Source of the DNA: Penium margaritaceum
Lineage: Eukaryota; Streptophyta; Zygnematophyceae; Desmidiales; Peniaceae
DNA length: 64,000 bases
NCBI GenBank assembly: GCA_023375785.1
Contig: SZWC01006944.1
Coordinates: 69,257-133,256, forward strand
Direction of reading: 5' to 3'
Each line of letters begins with the position of its first letter. Position 1 is the stretch's first letter. Below the pieces are notes generated by a model. It saw nothing but the letters and a program-made list of their open reading frames with translations, ran no database searches and was not told the DNA's origin. This document shows, in pieces, positions 12,101 to 24,300 of this stretch. The position numbers and the translations under genes were made by a program.

Positions 12101-14650
12101 AAGTGCTTGTAAGTGCGTGTAAGTATGGATAAGTACATGTGAAGTGCATATAAGTATGTGTAAGTGCGTGTAAGTGTGTATAAGTACGTATAACTGCTTA
12201 TAACTACGTGAAAGTGCGTGTAATTGTGTGTAAGTGTGTATAAATGTGTGTAAGTGGATGTAACTGCGTGTAAGTGCGTGTAAGTGTGTGTAAAAATATG
12301 TAAGTGTGTGTAAGTGTGTGTAAGTACGTGTAAGTACGTTTAAGTGCATGTAAGTGTGTTTAAGTACTTGTAAGTATGTGTAAGTGCGTGTAACTGCATG
12401 TAACTGCGTGTAAGTGTGTGTAATTGCCAATAAGTACGTATAAGTACGTGTAAATGCATGTAAGTGTGTGTAAGTACGTATAAGTGTGTGTAAGTGCATG
12501 TAAGTGCGTATAAGTGCTTGTAACTGTGTGTAACTGTGTGTAACTGCGTGTAAGCGCGTGTAAGTGCGTGTAGGTACGTGTAAGTGCATGGAAGTGTGTG
12601 TATGTGCGTGTAAGTGCATGTAAGTACATGTAACTACGTGTAAGTGCATGTAAGTGTTTTTAAGTGCAAATACGTACGTGTAAGTATGTGTAGATGCGTG
12701 TAAGTTCGTATACGTACGTGTAAGTGCGTGCAAGTGCCACTAACTGCGTGGAAGTGCATGCAAGTACATGTAAGTGCGTGTAAGAGCGTGTAAGTACGTG
12801 TAAGTGTGTACAAGTGCGTGTGAGTACGTGTAAGTGTGTGTTAGTGCATGTAAGTACGTGTAAGTGCATGTAAGTGTGTGTAAGTACGTGTAAGTGCGTG
12901 TAGGTACGTCTAAGTGTCTGTAAGTGCGTGTAAGTACGTATAAGCACATGTAAGTGTGTGTAAGTTTGTGTAAGTGCGTGTAAGTGCGTGTAAGTGCAAT
13001 TAAGTGCGTGTAAGTGTATGTAAGTGCGTGTAAGTGCGTTTAATTGCGTGTAAGTTTGTTAAAGTACATGTTAGTGCGTGTAAGTGCATGTAAGTGCATG
13101 TAAGTGTGTATAAGTGTGTGTAAGTACGTGTAAGTGTGTGTAAGTGCCTGTAAGTATGTGTATGTACGTGTAACTGCTTGTAAGTGTGTGTAAGTGCGTG
13201 TAAGTGCGTGTCAATGTGTGTAAGTGTGTATAAGTGTGTGTAAGTGCTTGTAAGTACGTATAAGTACATGAAAGTGCGTGTAAGTGTGTGTGACTGCGTG
13301 TAAGTACGTGTTACTGCGTGTAAGTGTGTGTAAGTATGTGTAAGTGCATGTAAGTGTGTGTAAGTGCGTGTAAGTGCCTATAAGAGTGTGTAAGTGCTTG
13401 TAAGTGTGTATAAGTGTGTGTAATTGCGTGTAAGTGTTTTTAAGTGCGTGTAAGTACATGTAAGTGCATTTAAGGGCGTGTAAGTTCGTGTAAGTGAGTG
13501 TAAGTGCATATAAGTGTAACTAACTGCGTATAAGTGCGTGTATCTGCATGTAAGTACGTCTAAGTATGTGTAAGTGTGTGCAAGTATGTGCAAGTGTGTG
13601 GAAGTGTGTGTAAGTGTGTGTAAGTGTGTGTAAGTGCGTGTAAGTGTGTGTAAGTACGTATAAGTGTGTATAAGTGTGCGTAAGTATGTGTAAGCATGTG
13701 TAAGTGCGTGTGCGTTTTTGTAAGTGCTTGTAAGTGCGTGTAATTGTGTATAAGTGCGTATAAGTGCGTGTAAGTGTGTGCAAGTGCTTTCAAGTACGTA
13801 TAAGTATGTGTAAGTACCTGTAAGTATGTGTAAGTACGTGTAAGTGTATGTAGGTGCGTGTAAGTACGTATAAGTGCGTGTGAAGTGCGTGTATGTATGT
13901 GTAAGTATGTGTAAGTGTGTGTAACTGCGTATGAGTGCGTGTAAGTGCGTGAAAGTGTGTGTAAGTACATGTAAGTGCGTATAAGTGCGTGTAAGTGCAT
14001 GTATCTGTGTGTAAGTGCGTGTAAGTGTGTGTAAGTACGTGTAAGTGTGTGTAAGTGCGTGTAAGTATGTGTAAGTGCGTGTAAGTGCGTGTAAATGCAT
14101 GTAAGTACGTGTAAGTACATGTAGGTACGTGTACGTGCGTGTAAGTACGTGTAACTGTGTGTGACTGCGTGTAAGTGCGTGTACCTGCTTGTACATACGT
14201 GTAAGTGCAGGTAAGTGTGTGTAAGTGCGTGTAAGTGTGTGTAAGCACGTGTAAGTGTGTGTAAGAGCATGTATGTACGTGTAAGTGTGTGTAAATGCGT
14301 GTTGCGTGTACGTGCTTGTAAGTACGTATAAGTGTATGTAAGTGCGTGTAACTGCGTGTAACTCTATGTAAGTATGTCCAAGTACATGTATGTGCGCGTA
14401 AGTACGTGTAAGTGCGTGTAAGTACGTGTAAGTGTGTGTAAGTGCGTGTAAGTACGTGTAAGTGCATGTAAGTATTGGTAAGTACGTGTAAGAATGTGTA
14501 AGTGTCTGAAAGTGCGTGTAAGTTTGTATAAGTACCTGTAAGTGCGTGTAAGTGTAATTAACTGTGTGTAAGTACATGTAAGTATGTGTAAGAGCATGTA
14601 ATTACGTGTAAGTGTGTGCAAGTGTGTGTAAGTGCGTGTAAGTGTGTGTT
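9171..14650. repeat. Degenerate 10-bp array with scattered phase breaks
   Basis: Mixed 10-bp units continue, with a short GT run at 9240-9252. Off-length units occur at 9334-9339, 12140-12150, 13881-13891 and 14302-14308. Landmark AATTAACT units lie at 9201, 11977 and 14556. I could not find a convincing long duplication within this stretch by eye. Nothing genic is visible. Confidence 0.75.
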
Positions 14651-15300
14651 AGTGCTTGTAAGTACGTGTAAGTGTGTGTATGTGGGTGTAAGTGCGTGTA
14701 ACTGCATGTAAGCGCGTGTAAGTACGTGTAAGTGCGTGTAAGTGTGTATAAGAGTGTGTAAGTGCGTATAACTGCATGTAAGTACATGTATGTTTTTGTA
14801 AGTGCGTGTAAGTACGTGTAAGTACGTGTAAGTGCATGTAAGTTTGTGTAAGTGCGCGTAAGTGCGTGTAAGTGTAACTAACTTTGTGTAAGTGTGTGTA
14901 AGTCCGTATAAGTGCGTGTAAGTGCGTGTAAGTGTGTGCAAGTACGTGTAAGTACGTGTAAGTACGTGTAAGTGCGTATAAGTGCATGTTAGTGTGTGTC
15001 AGTGCATATAACTGCGTGTAAGTACGTGTTAGTGTGTGTAAGTGCGTGTACGTACGTGTAAGTATCTAAGTGCGTGTAAGTGCGTATAAGTGCATGTAAG
15101 GGCGTGTAAGTGCGTGTAAGTACATGTGAGTGAGTACAACTACATGTTAGTGTGTGTAAGTGCATGTAAGTGCGTGTAAGTGCGTGTAAGTGCATGTAAG
15201 TATGTGTAAGTGTGTATAACTGTGTGTAAGTGGGTGTAAGTGCATGTAAGTTCTTGTAAGTGCGTGTAAGTGCATACAAGTGCGTCTAAGTACGCGTAAG
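14650..15300. repeat. Segmental copy A, left member (partner 20650-21300)
   Basis: This segment matches a partner exactly 6,000 bp to the right. Shared marks include the 8-bp unit TAAGTATC ending at 15066 and 21066, the TATGTGGGTG unit near 14680 and 20680, the GAGTACAAC stretch near 15132 and 21132, and the CATACAAG unit near 15273 and 21273. The constant offset means no net indel over 650 bp. Similarity stops at about 14650 and 15300 in the left copy. Confidence 0.93.
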
Positions 15301-15492
15301 TGTGTGTAAGTGTGTGTACGTATAGGTAAGTGCATGTAAGTTCGTGTCAGTGCGTGCGAGTGCGTGTGAGTACATGCGAGTGTATGTGAGTGCGTGTAAG
15401 TACGTGTAAGTGCGTGTAAGTTTGTGTAAGTGCACGTAAGTGCGTGTAAGTGTGGATAAGTACGTGTAAGTATGTGTAAGTGTGTGTAAGTG

Positions 15493-16437
15493 NNNNNNNN
15501 NNNNNNNNNNNNNNNNNNNNNNNNNNNNNNNNNNNNNNNNNNNNNNNNNNNNNNNNNNNNNNNNNNNNNNNNNNNNNNNNNNNNNNNNNNNNNNNNNNNN
15601 NNNNNNNNNNNNNNNNNNNNNNNNNNNNNNNNNNNNNNNNNNNNNNNNNNNNNNNNNNNNNNNNNNNNNNNNNNNNNNNNNNNNNNNNNNNNNNNNNNNN
15701 NNNNNNNNNNNNNNNNNNNNNNNNNNNNNNNNNNNNNNNNNNNNNNNNNNNNNNNNNNNNNNNNNNNNNNNNNNNNNNNNNNNNNNNNNNNNNNNNNNNN
15801 NNNNNNNNNNNNNNNNNNNNNNNNNNNNNNNNNNNNNNNNNNNNNNNNNNNNNNNNNNNNNNNNNNNNNNNNNNNNNNNNNNNNNNNNNNNNNNNNNNNN
15901 NNNNNNNNNNNNNNNNNNNNNNNNNNNNNNNNNNNNNNNNNNNNNNNNNNNNNNNNNNNNNNNNNNNNNNNNNNNNNNNNNNNNNNNNNNNNNNNNNNNN
16001 NNNNNNNNNNNNNNNNNNNNNNNNNNNNNNNNNNNNNNNNNNNNNNNNNNNNNNNNNNNNNNNNNNNNNNNNNNNNNNNNNNNNNNNNNNNNNNNNNNNN
16101 NNNNNNNNNNNNNNNNNNNNNNNNNNNNNNNNNNNNNNNNNNNNNNNNNNNNNNNNNNNNNNNNNNNNNNNNNNNNNNNNNNNNNNNNNNNNNNNNNNNN
16201 NNNNNNNNNNNNNNNNNNNNNNNNNNNNNNNNNNNNNNNNNNNNNNNNNNNNNNNNNNNNNNNNNNNNNNNNNNNNNNNNNNNNNNNNNNNNNNNNNNNN
16301 NNNNNNNNNNNNNNNNNNNNNNNNNNNNNNNNNNNNNNNNNNNNNNNNNNNNNNNNNNNNNNNNNNNNNNNNNNNNNNNNNNNNNNNNNNNNNNNNNNNN
16401 NNNNNNNNNNNNNNNNNNNNNNNNNNNNNNNNNNNNN
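15493..16437. other. Scaffold gap of 945 N
   Basis: An unresolved stretch in the assembly. The sequence before it (15310-15492) closely matches 17889-18070 on the other side. The sequence after it (from 16438) begins inside the 370-bp unit also found at 681-1440. The flanks are therefore parts of one duplicated segment, the usual cause of such a gap. The N count is probably an estimate, because the 10-bp phase does not carry across it (952 bp between flanking TAAG starts). Reading frames spanning it are meaningless. Confidence 0.99.
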
Positions 16438-18320
16438 GTAAGTGCGTGTAAGTGCGTGTAAGTGCGTGTAAGTGCGTGTAAGTACGTGTAAGTGCGTATA
16501 AGTACGTGTACGCGCAAATACGTGTGTGTAAGTACGTGTACGTGCGAATAAGTGAGTGTAAGTTTGTGTACGTGCTTGTGAGTGTGTGTGAGTGCGTATG
16601 AGTGCGTGTAAGTACGTGTAAGTGCATGTAAGTGTGTATAAGTGCGTGTAAGTGCATTCAAGTGTGTGTAAGTACGCGTAAGTACATGCAAGTGTGTGTA
16701 AGTGCCTGTAAGTGCGTGTAAGTGTGTGTAAGTACGTGTAAGTGCGTGTAAGTGCGTGTACGTGCGGGTAAGTGCGGGTAAATGCATGTAAGTATGTGTA
16801 ATTGCATGTAAGTGCGTGTAAGTGCGTGTAAGTGTGTAAAAGTGTGTATAAGTGCGTATAATTGTGTGTAAGTATGCGCAAGTTCATGTAAGTGCGTGTA
16901 ACTGCATGTAAGTGCATGTAAGTATGTGTAAGTACGTGTGTGTACGTGTAAGTGCATGTCAGTGCGCGTAAGTGCGTGTAAGTGCGTGTAAGTGGGGGTA
17001 AGTATGTATAAGTCCGTGTAAGTGCGTGTACGTGTGGTTAAGTGCGTGTAAGTACGTGTAAGTGTGTGTAAGTGTGTGTAAGTGCGTGTAAGTGCGTGTA
17101 AGTGCATGTAAGTACGTGTAAGTGTGTAGAAGTGCGTGTAAGTGTGTGGAAGTGTGTGTAAGCACGTGTAAGTACGTGTAAGTGTGTGTAAGTGTGTGTA
17201 AGTGCGCGTACCTGCGTGTAACTGCGTGTAAGTACGTGTAACTGCGTGTAAGTGCGTATAAGTGCGTGTAAGTGCATGTAACCACGTGTAAGTGCGTGTA
17301 AGTACATGTAAGTGCGTGTAAGTGTGTGTAAGTACGTGTAAGTACGTGTAAGTACGTGGAAGTGCGTATAAGTGCATGTAAGTGCATGTAACTGAGTGTA
17401 AGTACGTGCAATTGCGTAGAAGTGCGTGTAAGTACGTGCAACTACGTGTAACTGCGTGTAAGTACGTGTAAGTACGTGTAAGTGCGTATACGTGTGTATA
17501 AGTGCGTGTAAGTGTGTGTAAGTGCTTGTAAGTGTGTGTAAGTGCATGTAAGTGCATGTAAGTGTGTGTAAGTACATATAAGTGTGTGTAAGTATGCGTA
17601 AGTGTGTGTAAGTATGTGTAAGTGTGTGTAAGTGTGTGTAAATACATGTAAGTGTGTGTAAGTGTGTGTAAGTGTGTGTACTTGTGTGTAAGTGTGTGTA
17701 AGTAGGTGTAAGTACGGATAATTGCACGGAAGTGCGTGTACATGCGGGTAAGTCAGGGTAAGTGCGTGTAAGTACGTGTAAGTGCGTGTAAGTGCATGTA
17801 AGTTCGTGTAAGTGCGTGTAAGTACGTGTAAGTGCGTGTAAGTGCGTGTAAGTGTGGATAAGTGCGTGTAAGTGTGTGTAAGTGTGTGTACGTATAGGTA
17901 AGTGCGTGTAAGTTTGTGTCAGTGCGTGCGAGTGCGTGTGAGTACATGCGAGTGTATATGAGAGCGTGGAAGTACGTGTAAGTACGTGTAAGTTTGTGTA
18001 AGTGCACGTAAGTGCGTGTAAGTGTGGATAAGAACGTGTAAGTATGTGTAAGTGTGTGTAAGTGCGTGTAAGTACGTGTAAGTATGTGTAAGTGCGTGTA
18101 AGTGCGTGGAAGTACGTGTAAGTATGTGTAAGTGTGTGTAAGTGTGTGTAAGTGCGTGTAAGTGCATGTAAGTACGTGTAAGTGTGTGTAAGTGCGTGTA
18201 AGTGCATGTAAGTATGTGTAAGTGTACACATGTATGTGCAAGTGTGTGTAAGTGCGAGTAAGTGCGTGTAAGTGCATGTAAGTGCGTGTAAGTGCGTGTA
18301 AGTGTGTGTAAGTGTGTGTA
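16438..18320. repeat. Segmental copy C, right member (partner 1041-3190)
   Basis: This is the right-hand copy of the 2.1-kb segment, shorter than its partner by a 190-bp block near 17.18-17.21 kb. It begins at the edge of the 945-N gap, so its true left end is unknown. Its distal part, 17889-18070, also matches the last 180 bp before the gap, so at least one more partial copy of the same segment lies across the gap. Confidence 0.9.
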
Positions 18321-18410
18321 AGTGTGTGTAAGCGCGTATAACTGTGTTTAAGTGCGTGTAAGTTTGTGTAAGTACGTGTTATTACGTGTAAGTATGTGTA
18401 AGTACGTGTA

Positions 18411-18970
18411 ACTACGTGCAAGTGCGTGTAAGTGCGTGTAACTGCGTGTAAGTACGTGTAAGTGCCTGTAAGTGCGTATAAGTACGTGTACGCGCATGTA
18501 ACTACGTGTAAGTGCGTGTAAGTACGGGTAAGTACGTGTAAGTGTGTATAAGTACGTGTAAGTGCGTGTAAGTACGTGTAAGTATGTGTAAGTACGTGTA
18601 ACTACGTGCAAGTGCGTGTAAGTGCGTGTAACTGCGTGTAAGTACGTGTAAGTGCCTGTAAGTGCGTATAAGTACGTGTACGCGCATGTAACTACGTGTA
18701 AGTGCGTGTAAGTACGGGTAAGTACGTGTAAGTGTGTATAAGTACGTGTAAGTGCGTGTAAGTACGTGTAAGTATGTGTAAGTACGTGTAACTACGTGCA
18801 AGTGCGTGTAAGTGCGTGTAACTGCGTGTAAGTACGTGTAAGTGCCTGTAAGTGCGTATAAGTACGTGTACGCGCATGTAACTACGTGTAAGTGCGTGTA
18901 AGTACGTGTAAGTACGTGTAAGTGTGTATAAGTACGTGTAAGTGCGTGTAAGTACGTGTAAGTGCGTGTA
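18411..18970. repeat. 190-bp higher-order repeat, three tandem copies
   Basis: The unit begins ACTACGTGCA at 18411, 18601 and 18791, so the period is 190 bp or nineteen 10-bp units. Copies one and two look identical. Copy three differs at one unit (TACGTG in place of TACGGG near 18901) and loses the pattern at about 18961. Each copy carries the rare GTACGCGCATG stretch. The duplications are recent and stepwise. Confidence 0.95.
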
Positions 18971-19164
18971 AGTGCATGTAAGTGCATGTTACTACGTGTA
19001 AGTGCATGTAAGTACGTAGAAATGTGTGTAAGTACGTGCAAGTACGTGTAACTGCGTGTAGGTGCGTGTAAGTGTATGTAAGTGCGTATAAGTGTGTGTA
19101 AGTGTGTGTAAGTGTGTGTAAGTGCTTGTAAGTGCGTGTAAGTACGTGTAAGTGCGTGTAAGTG

Positions 19165-20640
19165 CGTGTAAATACATATAAGTGTGTGTAAGTATGCGTA
19201 AGTGCGTGTAAGTGCGTGTAAGTGCGTGTAAGTATGTGTAAGTGCGTACAAGTATGTGCAAGTGCGTGTAAGTGCGTGTAAGTGTGTGTAAGTGCGTATA
19301 AGTGCGTTTAAGTACGTGTAAGTACGTGTAAGTGTGTGTAAGTGTGTGTAAGTTCATGTAAGTATACCTAAGTGCATGTATGTGCGTGTAAGTACGTGTA
19401 ACTGCGTGTAAGTGCGTGTTATTGTGTGTAAGTGCATATAAATGCGTGTAAGTATGTGTAAGTGCGTATAAGTGCGTGTAACTGCGTGTAATTGTGTGTA
19501 AGTGTGTAGAAGTGTGTGTAAGTGTGTGTAAGTGTATGTCACTGCGTGTAACTACGTATAACTGCGTGTAAGTGCGTATAAGTATGTGAAAGTGCGTGTA
19601 AGTACGTGTAAGTGCATGTAAGTGCGTGTAAGTGTGTGTAAGTGCGTGTAAGTGCGTATAAGTGTGTATAAGTGCGTGTAAGTGTGTGTAAGCACGTGTA
19701 AGTACGTAAAAGTACGTGTAAGTGTGTGTAAGTGTGTGTAAGTGTGTGTAAGTGCGAGTAAGTTTGTGTAAGTGCGTATTCATGCATATATGTACGTTTA
19801 AGTATTTGTAAGTGCGTGTAAGTTTGTGTAAGGACGTATAAGTGTGTGTAACTACGTGCAAGTGTGTGTAAGTGCATGTTAGTGTGTGTAAGTGTGTGTA
19901 TGTGCATGTAAATGCATCCAAGTACGTGTAAGTATGTATAAGTATGTGTAAGTACGTGTAAGTGCGTGTAACTGTGTGTAATTGTGTGTGCATGCGTGTA
20001 AGTGCGTGTAAGTGTGTATAAGTGCGTGTAAGTGCATGTAACTGTGTGTAAGTGCGTGTAAGTGTGTGTACGTATGTGTAATTGTGTAAAAGTACGTGTA
20101 AGTGTGTGTAAGTACGTATAAGTGCATATGAGTACGTGTAAGTGCGTCTAAGTACGTGTAAGTACGTGTGAGTGCGTGTAAGTGCATGTAAGTGGGTATA
20201 AGTGCGTATAAGTGCATGTAAGTGTGTGTAATTGCGTGTAAGTGCATCTAAGTGCATGTAAGTATGTGTAAGTGCGTGTAAGTGTGTGTAAGTACGTGTA
20301 AGTACATATAAGTGCGTGTAAATACGTGTAAGTACGTGAAAGGATGTGTAAGTACGTGTAAGTGTGTGTACGTGAGTGTAAGAGTGTTTTAGTGTGTGTA
20401 AGTGTATGTAAGTGCGTGTAAGTGTGCGTAACTATGTGTAAGTGCGTGTATGTGCGTGTAAGTACGTGTAAGTGTGTGTAAGTGTATGTAAGTGCTTGTT
20501 AGTGTGTGTAAGTATGTGTTAGTGCGTGTTAGTGCGTGCAAATGCGTGTAAGTGCGTGTAACTGTGTGTAAGTACGTGTAAGTGCGTGTAAGTACGTGTA
20601 AGTACGTGTTAGTGCATGTATGTGTTTGTAGGTACGTGTA
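19165..20640. repeat. Segmental copy B, right member (partner 7640-9170)
   Basis: This is the right-hand copy of the 1.5-kb segment, anchored at ACCTAAGTGC (19366) and GTTTTAGTG (20386). It ends within a few units of the start of copy A's right member at about 20650. Segments that lie more than 5 kb apart on the left (7.6-9.2 and 14.65-15.3 kb) are therefore joined here. Confidence 0.9.
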
Positions 20641-20649
20641 AGTACGTAT

Positions 20650-21300
20650 TAGTGCTTGTAAGTACGTGTAAGTGTGTGTATGTGGGTGTAAGTGCGTGTA
20701 AGTGCATGTAAGCACGTAAAAGTACGTGTAAGTGCGTGTAAGTGTGTATAAGAGCGTGTAAGTGCGTGTAACTGCATGTAAGTACATGTATGTATTTGTA
20801 AGTGCGTGTAAGTACGTGTAAGTACGTGTAAGTGCATGTAAGTTTGTGTAAGTGCGTGTAAGTGCGTGTAAGTGCAACTAACTCCGTGTAAGTGTGTGTA
20901 AGTGCGTGTAAGTGCGTGTAAGTGCGTGTAAGTGTGTGCAAGTACATGTAAGTACGTGTAAGTACGTGTAAGTGCGTATAAGTGCATGTTAGTGTGTGTA
21001 AGTGCATATAACTGCGTGTAAGTACGTGTAAGTGTGTGTAAGTGCGTGTACGTACGTGTAAGTATCTAAGTGCGTGTAAGTGCGTATAAGTGCATGTAAG
21101 GACGTGTAAGTACGTGTAAGTACGTGTGAGTGAGTACAACTGCATGTTAGTGTGTGTAAGTGCATGTAAGTGCGTGTAAGTGCGTGTAAGTGCATGTAAG
21201 TATGTGTAAGTGTGTATAACTGCGTGTAAGTGGGTGTAAGTGCATGTAAGTTCTTGTAAGTGCGTGTAAGTGCATACAAGTGCGTTTAAGTGCGCGTAAG
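20650..21300. repeat. Segmental copy A, right member (partner 14650-15300)
   Basis: It matches the left member at a constant +6,000 bp offset and includes the same 8-bp phase-breaking unit TAAGTATC just before 21067. A handful of substitutions separate the two, such as GGACGTG for GGGCGTG near 21100. Confidence 0.93.
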
Positions 21301-24300
21301 TACGTGTAAGTGCATGTAAGTGCATGTAAGTGCGTGTAAGTGCATGCAAGTACGTGTAAGTGCGTGTAAGTACGTACAAGTGCGTGTAAGTATGTGTAAA
21401 TGTGTACAAGTACGTGCAAGTGCGTGTAAGTGCGTGGAAGTGTGTGTATGTGCGTATGAGTACGTGTAAGTACGTGGAACACTGTGTAAGTACGTGCAAG
21501 TGTGTGTAAGTGCGTGTAAGTGTGTGTAAGTGCGTGGAAATGCGTGTAAGTACACGTAAGTACGTGTATGTACGTGTAAGTGCATGAAAGTGCACGTAAG
21601 TGCGTATAAGTGCATGTAAGTGTGTTCGTAAGTGTATGTAAGTACATGTAAGTGCGTGTAAGTGTGTGTTACTGTATGTAAGTGCATGTAAGTACGGGTA
21701 AGTGTGTATAAGTGTGTGGAAGTGTGTGTAAGTGCGTGTAAGTGTGTGTAAGTACGTGTAATTGGGTATAAGTACGTGTAAGTACATGTAAGTGCGTGTA
21801 AGTACGTGTAAGTTCGTGTAAGTGTGTGTAAGTACGTATAAGTGTGTGTAAGTATTTGTAAGTGTGTGTAAGTGCGTGTATTTGTGTGTAAGTGTGTGTA
21901 AGTACATGTAAACACATGTAAGTGTGTGTAAGTGTGTTTACGTGCGTGTACGTGCTTGTAAGTGCGTGTAAGTGCGTGTAAGTGGGGGTAAGTGCGTGTA
22001 ACTACATGTAAATACGTGTAATTGCGTGTAAGTGCATGTACGTGCGTATAAGTATGTATACGTGCATGTAAGTGCGTGTTAGTACCTGCAAGTGTGTGTA
22101 AGTTTATGTAATTGCGTGTAAGTGTTTGTAACTGCGTGTAAGTACGTGTAAGTGTGTGTAAGTGCGTGTAAGTTCTTGTAAATACTTGTAAGTGCGTGTA
22201 ATTGCGTGTAAGCGTGTATAAGTGCGTATAAGTACGTGTAAATGTGCGTAAGTGTGTGTAAGTGCAAGTAAGTATGTGTAAGTGCATGTAAGTGTGTGTG
22301 AGTGCATGTAAGTGTGTGTTAGTGTGTGTAAGTGCATGTAAGTGTGTATAAGTGTGTGTAAGTGTGTATAAGTGTGTGTAAGTATGTGTAAGTGTGTGTA
22401 AGTATGTGTAAGTGTGTGTAACTGCGTGTAAGTACGTGTAAGTGTGTGTAACTACGTGTAAGTGCGTCTAGGTGCGTGTAAGTGCATGTAAGTGCATCTA
22501 AGTGCGTGTAAGTGTGTGTAATTGGGTATAAGTACGTATAAGTACGTGTAAGTGAGTGTTATTGCGTGTAACTGCGTGTAACTACGTGTAAGTGCGTGTA
22601 AGTGCGTATAAGTGCGTGTATGTGCATGTTACTACGTGTAAGTGTGTGTAAGTGTGTGTAAGTACGCGTAAGTATGTATAAGTGTATGTAAGTACGTGTA
22701 AGTGCGTGTAAGTCCGTGTAAGTGTGTGTAAGTACGTGTAAGTACGTGTAAGTACGTGTAAGTGTGTGTAACTGTGTTTAAGTGCGAGTAAGTGTGTGTA
22801 AGTATGTATAAGTGCGTGTAAGCGCGTGTAAGTGCGTGTAAGTACGTGTAAGTGCGTGTAAGTGCGTGTAAATACGTGTAAGTGCATGCAAGTATTTGTA
22901 ATTACGTGTAAGTACGTGTAAATGCGTGTAAGTACGTGTAAGTGCATGTAAGTGCATGTAAGTGCGTGTAAGTGCATGTTAGTGCGTGTAAGTATGTGTA
23001 AGTGTTTATAAGTGCGTGTATGTGCGTGTAAGTGCATGTAAGTGCGTGTAAGTGCGTGTAAATGTATGTAAGTACGTGTAAGTGCATGTAAGTATGTATA
23101 AGTGCGTGTAAGTGTGTGTATGTACGTGTAAGTGCGTGTAAGTGCATGTAAGTACGTGTAAGTGCGTGTAAGTACGTGTAGGTGCATGTAAGTGTGTGTA
23201 AGTGCATGTAAGTGCGTGTAAGCATGTGTAAGTATGTGTAAGTGCGTGTAAGTACATGTTAGTGCGTGTACATGCGTGTAAGAGTGTGTATGTGTGTGGA
23301 AGTACGTGTAAGTGTGTGTGTGTGTCCGTTTTGGTACGTGTAACTGAGTGTAAGTGGGTGTAAGTGCATGTGAGTTCTTGTAAGTGCGTGTAAGTGCGTG
23401 TAAGTACATGTAAGTGCGTGTATGTGCGTGTAAGTATATGTAAGTACGTGTAAGTGCGTGTAAGTGCGTGTAAGTACGTGTAACTGCGTATAAGTAAGTG
23501 TAAGTACGTGTAAGTATGTGTAAATGCGTGTAAGTACGTGTAAGTGCATGTATGTGTTTGTAAGTACGAGTAAGTTCGTGTAAGTGCGTGTAAGTACGTG
23601 TGAGTTTGTGTAAGTACGTGTAAGTACGTGTAAGTGCAATTAACTGCGTGTAAGGGCATGTAAGTGCGTGTAAGTGCATGTAAGAGCGTGTAAGTGTGTG
23701 TAAGTGTGTGCAAATGCGTGTATGTGCGTGTAAGTGTGTACATCTAAGTACGTGGAAGTGCGTGTAAGCATGTGTAAGCCCGTATAAGTACGTGTAAGTG
23801 TATGTATGTGCGTGTAAGAACGTGTAAGTATGTGTAAGTACGTGTAAATGTGTGTAAGTGCGTGTAAGTGCGTGTAAGTACGTGTAAGTATTTCTAAGTG
23901 CGTATAAGTATGTGTAAGTACGTGTAAGTGTGTGTATGTTTGTGTAAGTACGTGTAAGAGCATGTAGGTGCAATTAAGTGCGTGTAAGTGCCTATAAGTG
24001 CGTGTAAGTGCCTCAATTGCGTATAAGTACGTGAAAGTACATGTAAGTGCGTGTAAGTGTGTGTAAGTGTGTGTAAGTGCGTGTAAGTGTCTGTAAGTGC
24101 GTGTAAGTGTGTGTAAGTTCCTGTAAGTGCGTGTAAGTATGTGTAACTGCGTGTAAGTGTGTGTAAGTGCGTGTACGTATGTGTAAGTGTGTGTAAGTGT
24201 GTACAAGTACGTGTAAGTGCTTGTAAGTGTATGTAATTGCGTGTAAGTACGTGTAAGTGCGTTTAACTGCGTGTAAGTGCGTGTAACTGCGTGTAAGTGT

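Noticed and set aside
15480-16461. Three + strand frames of about 320 codons made of unknown residues
   Set aside because: They are the N gap translated as X and contain no information.
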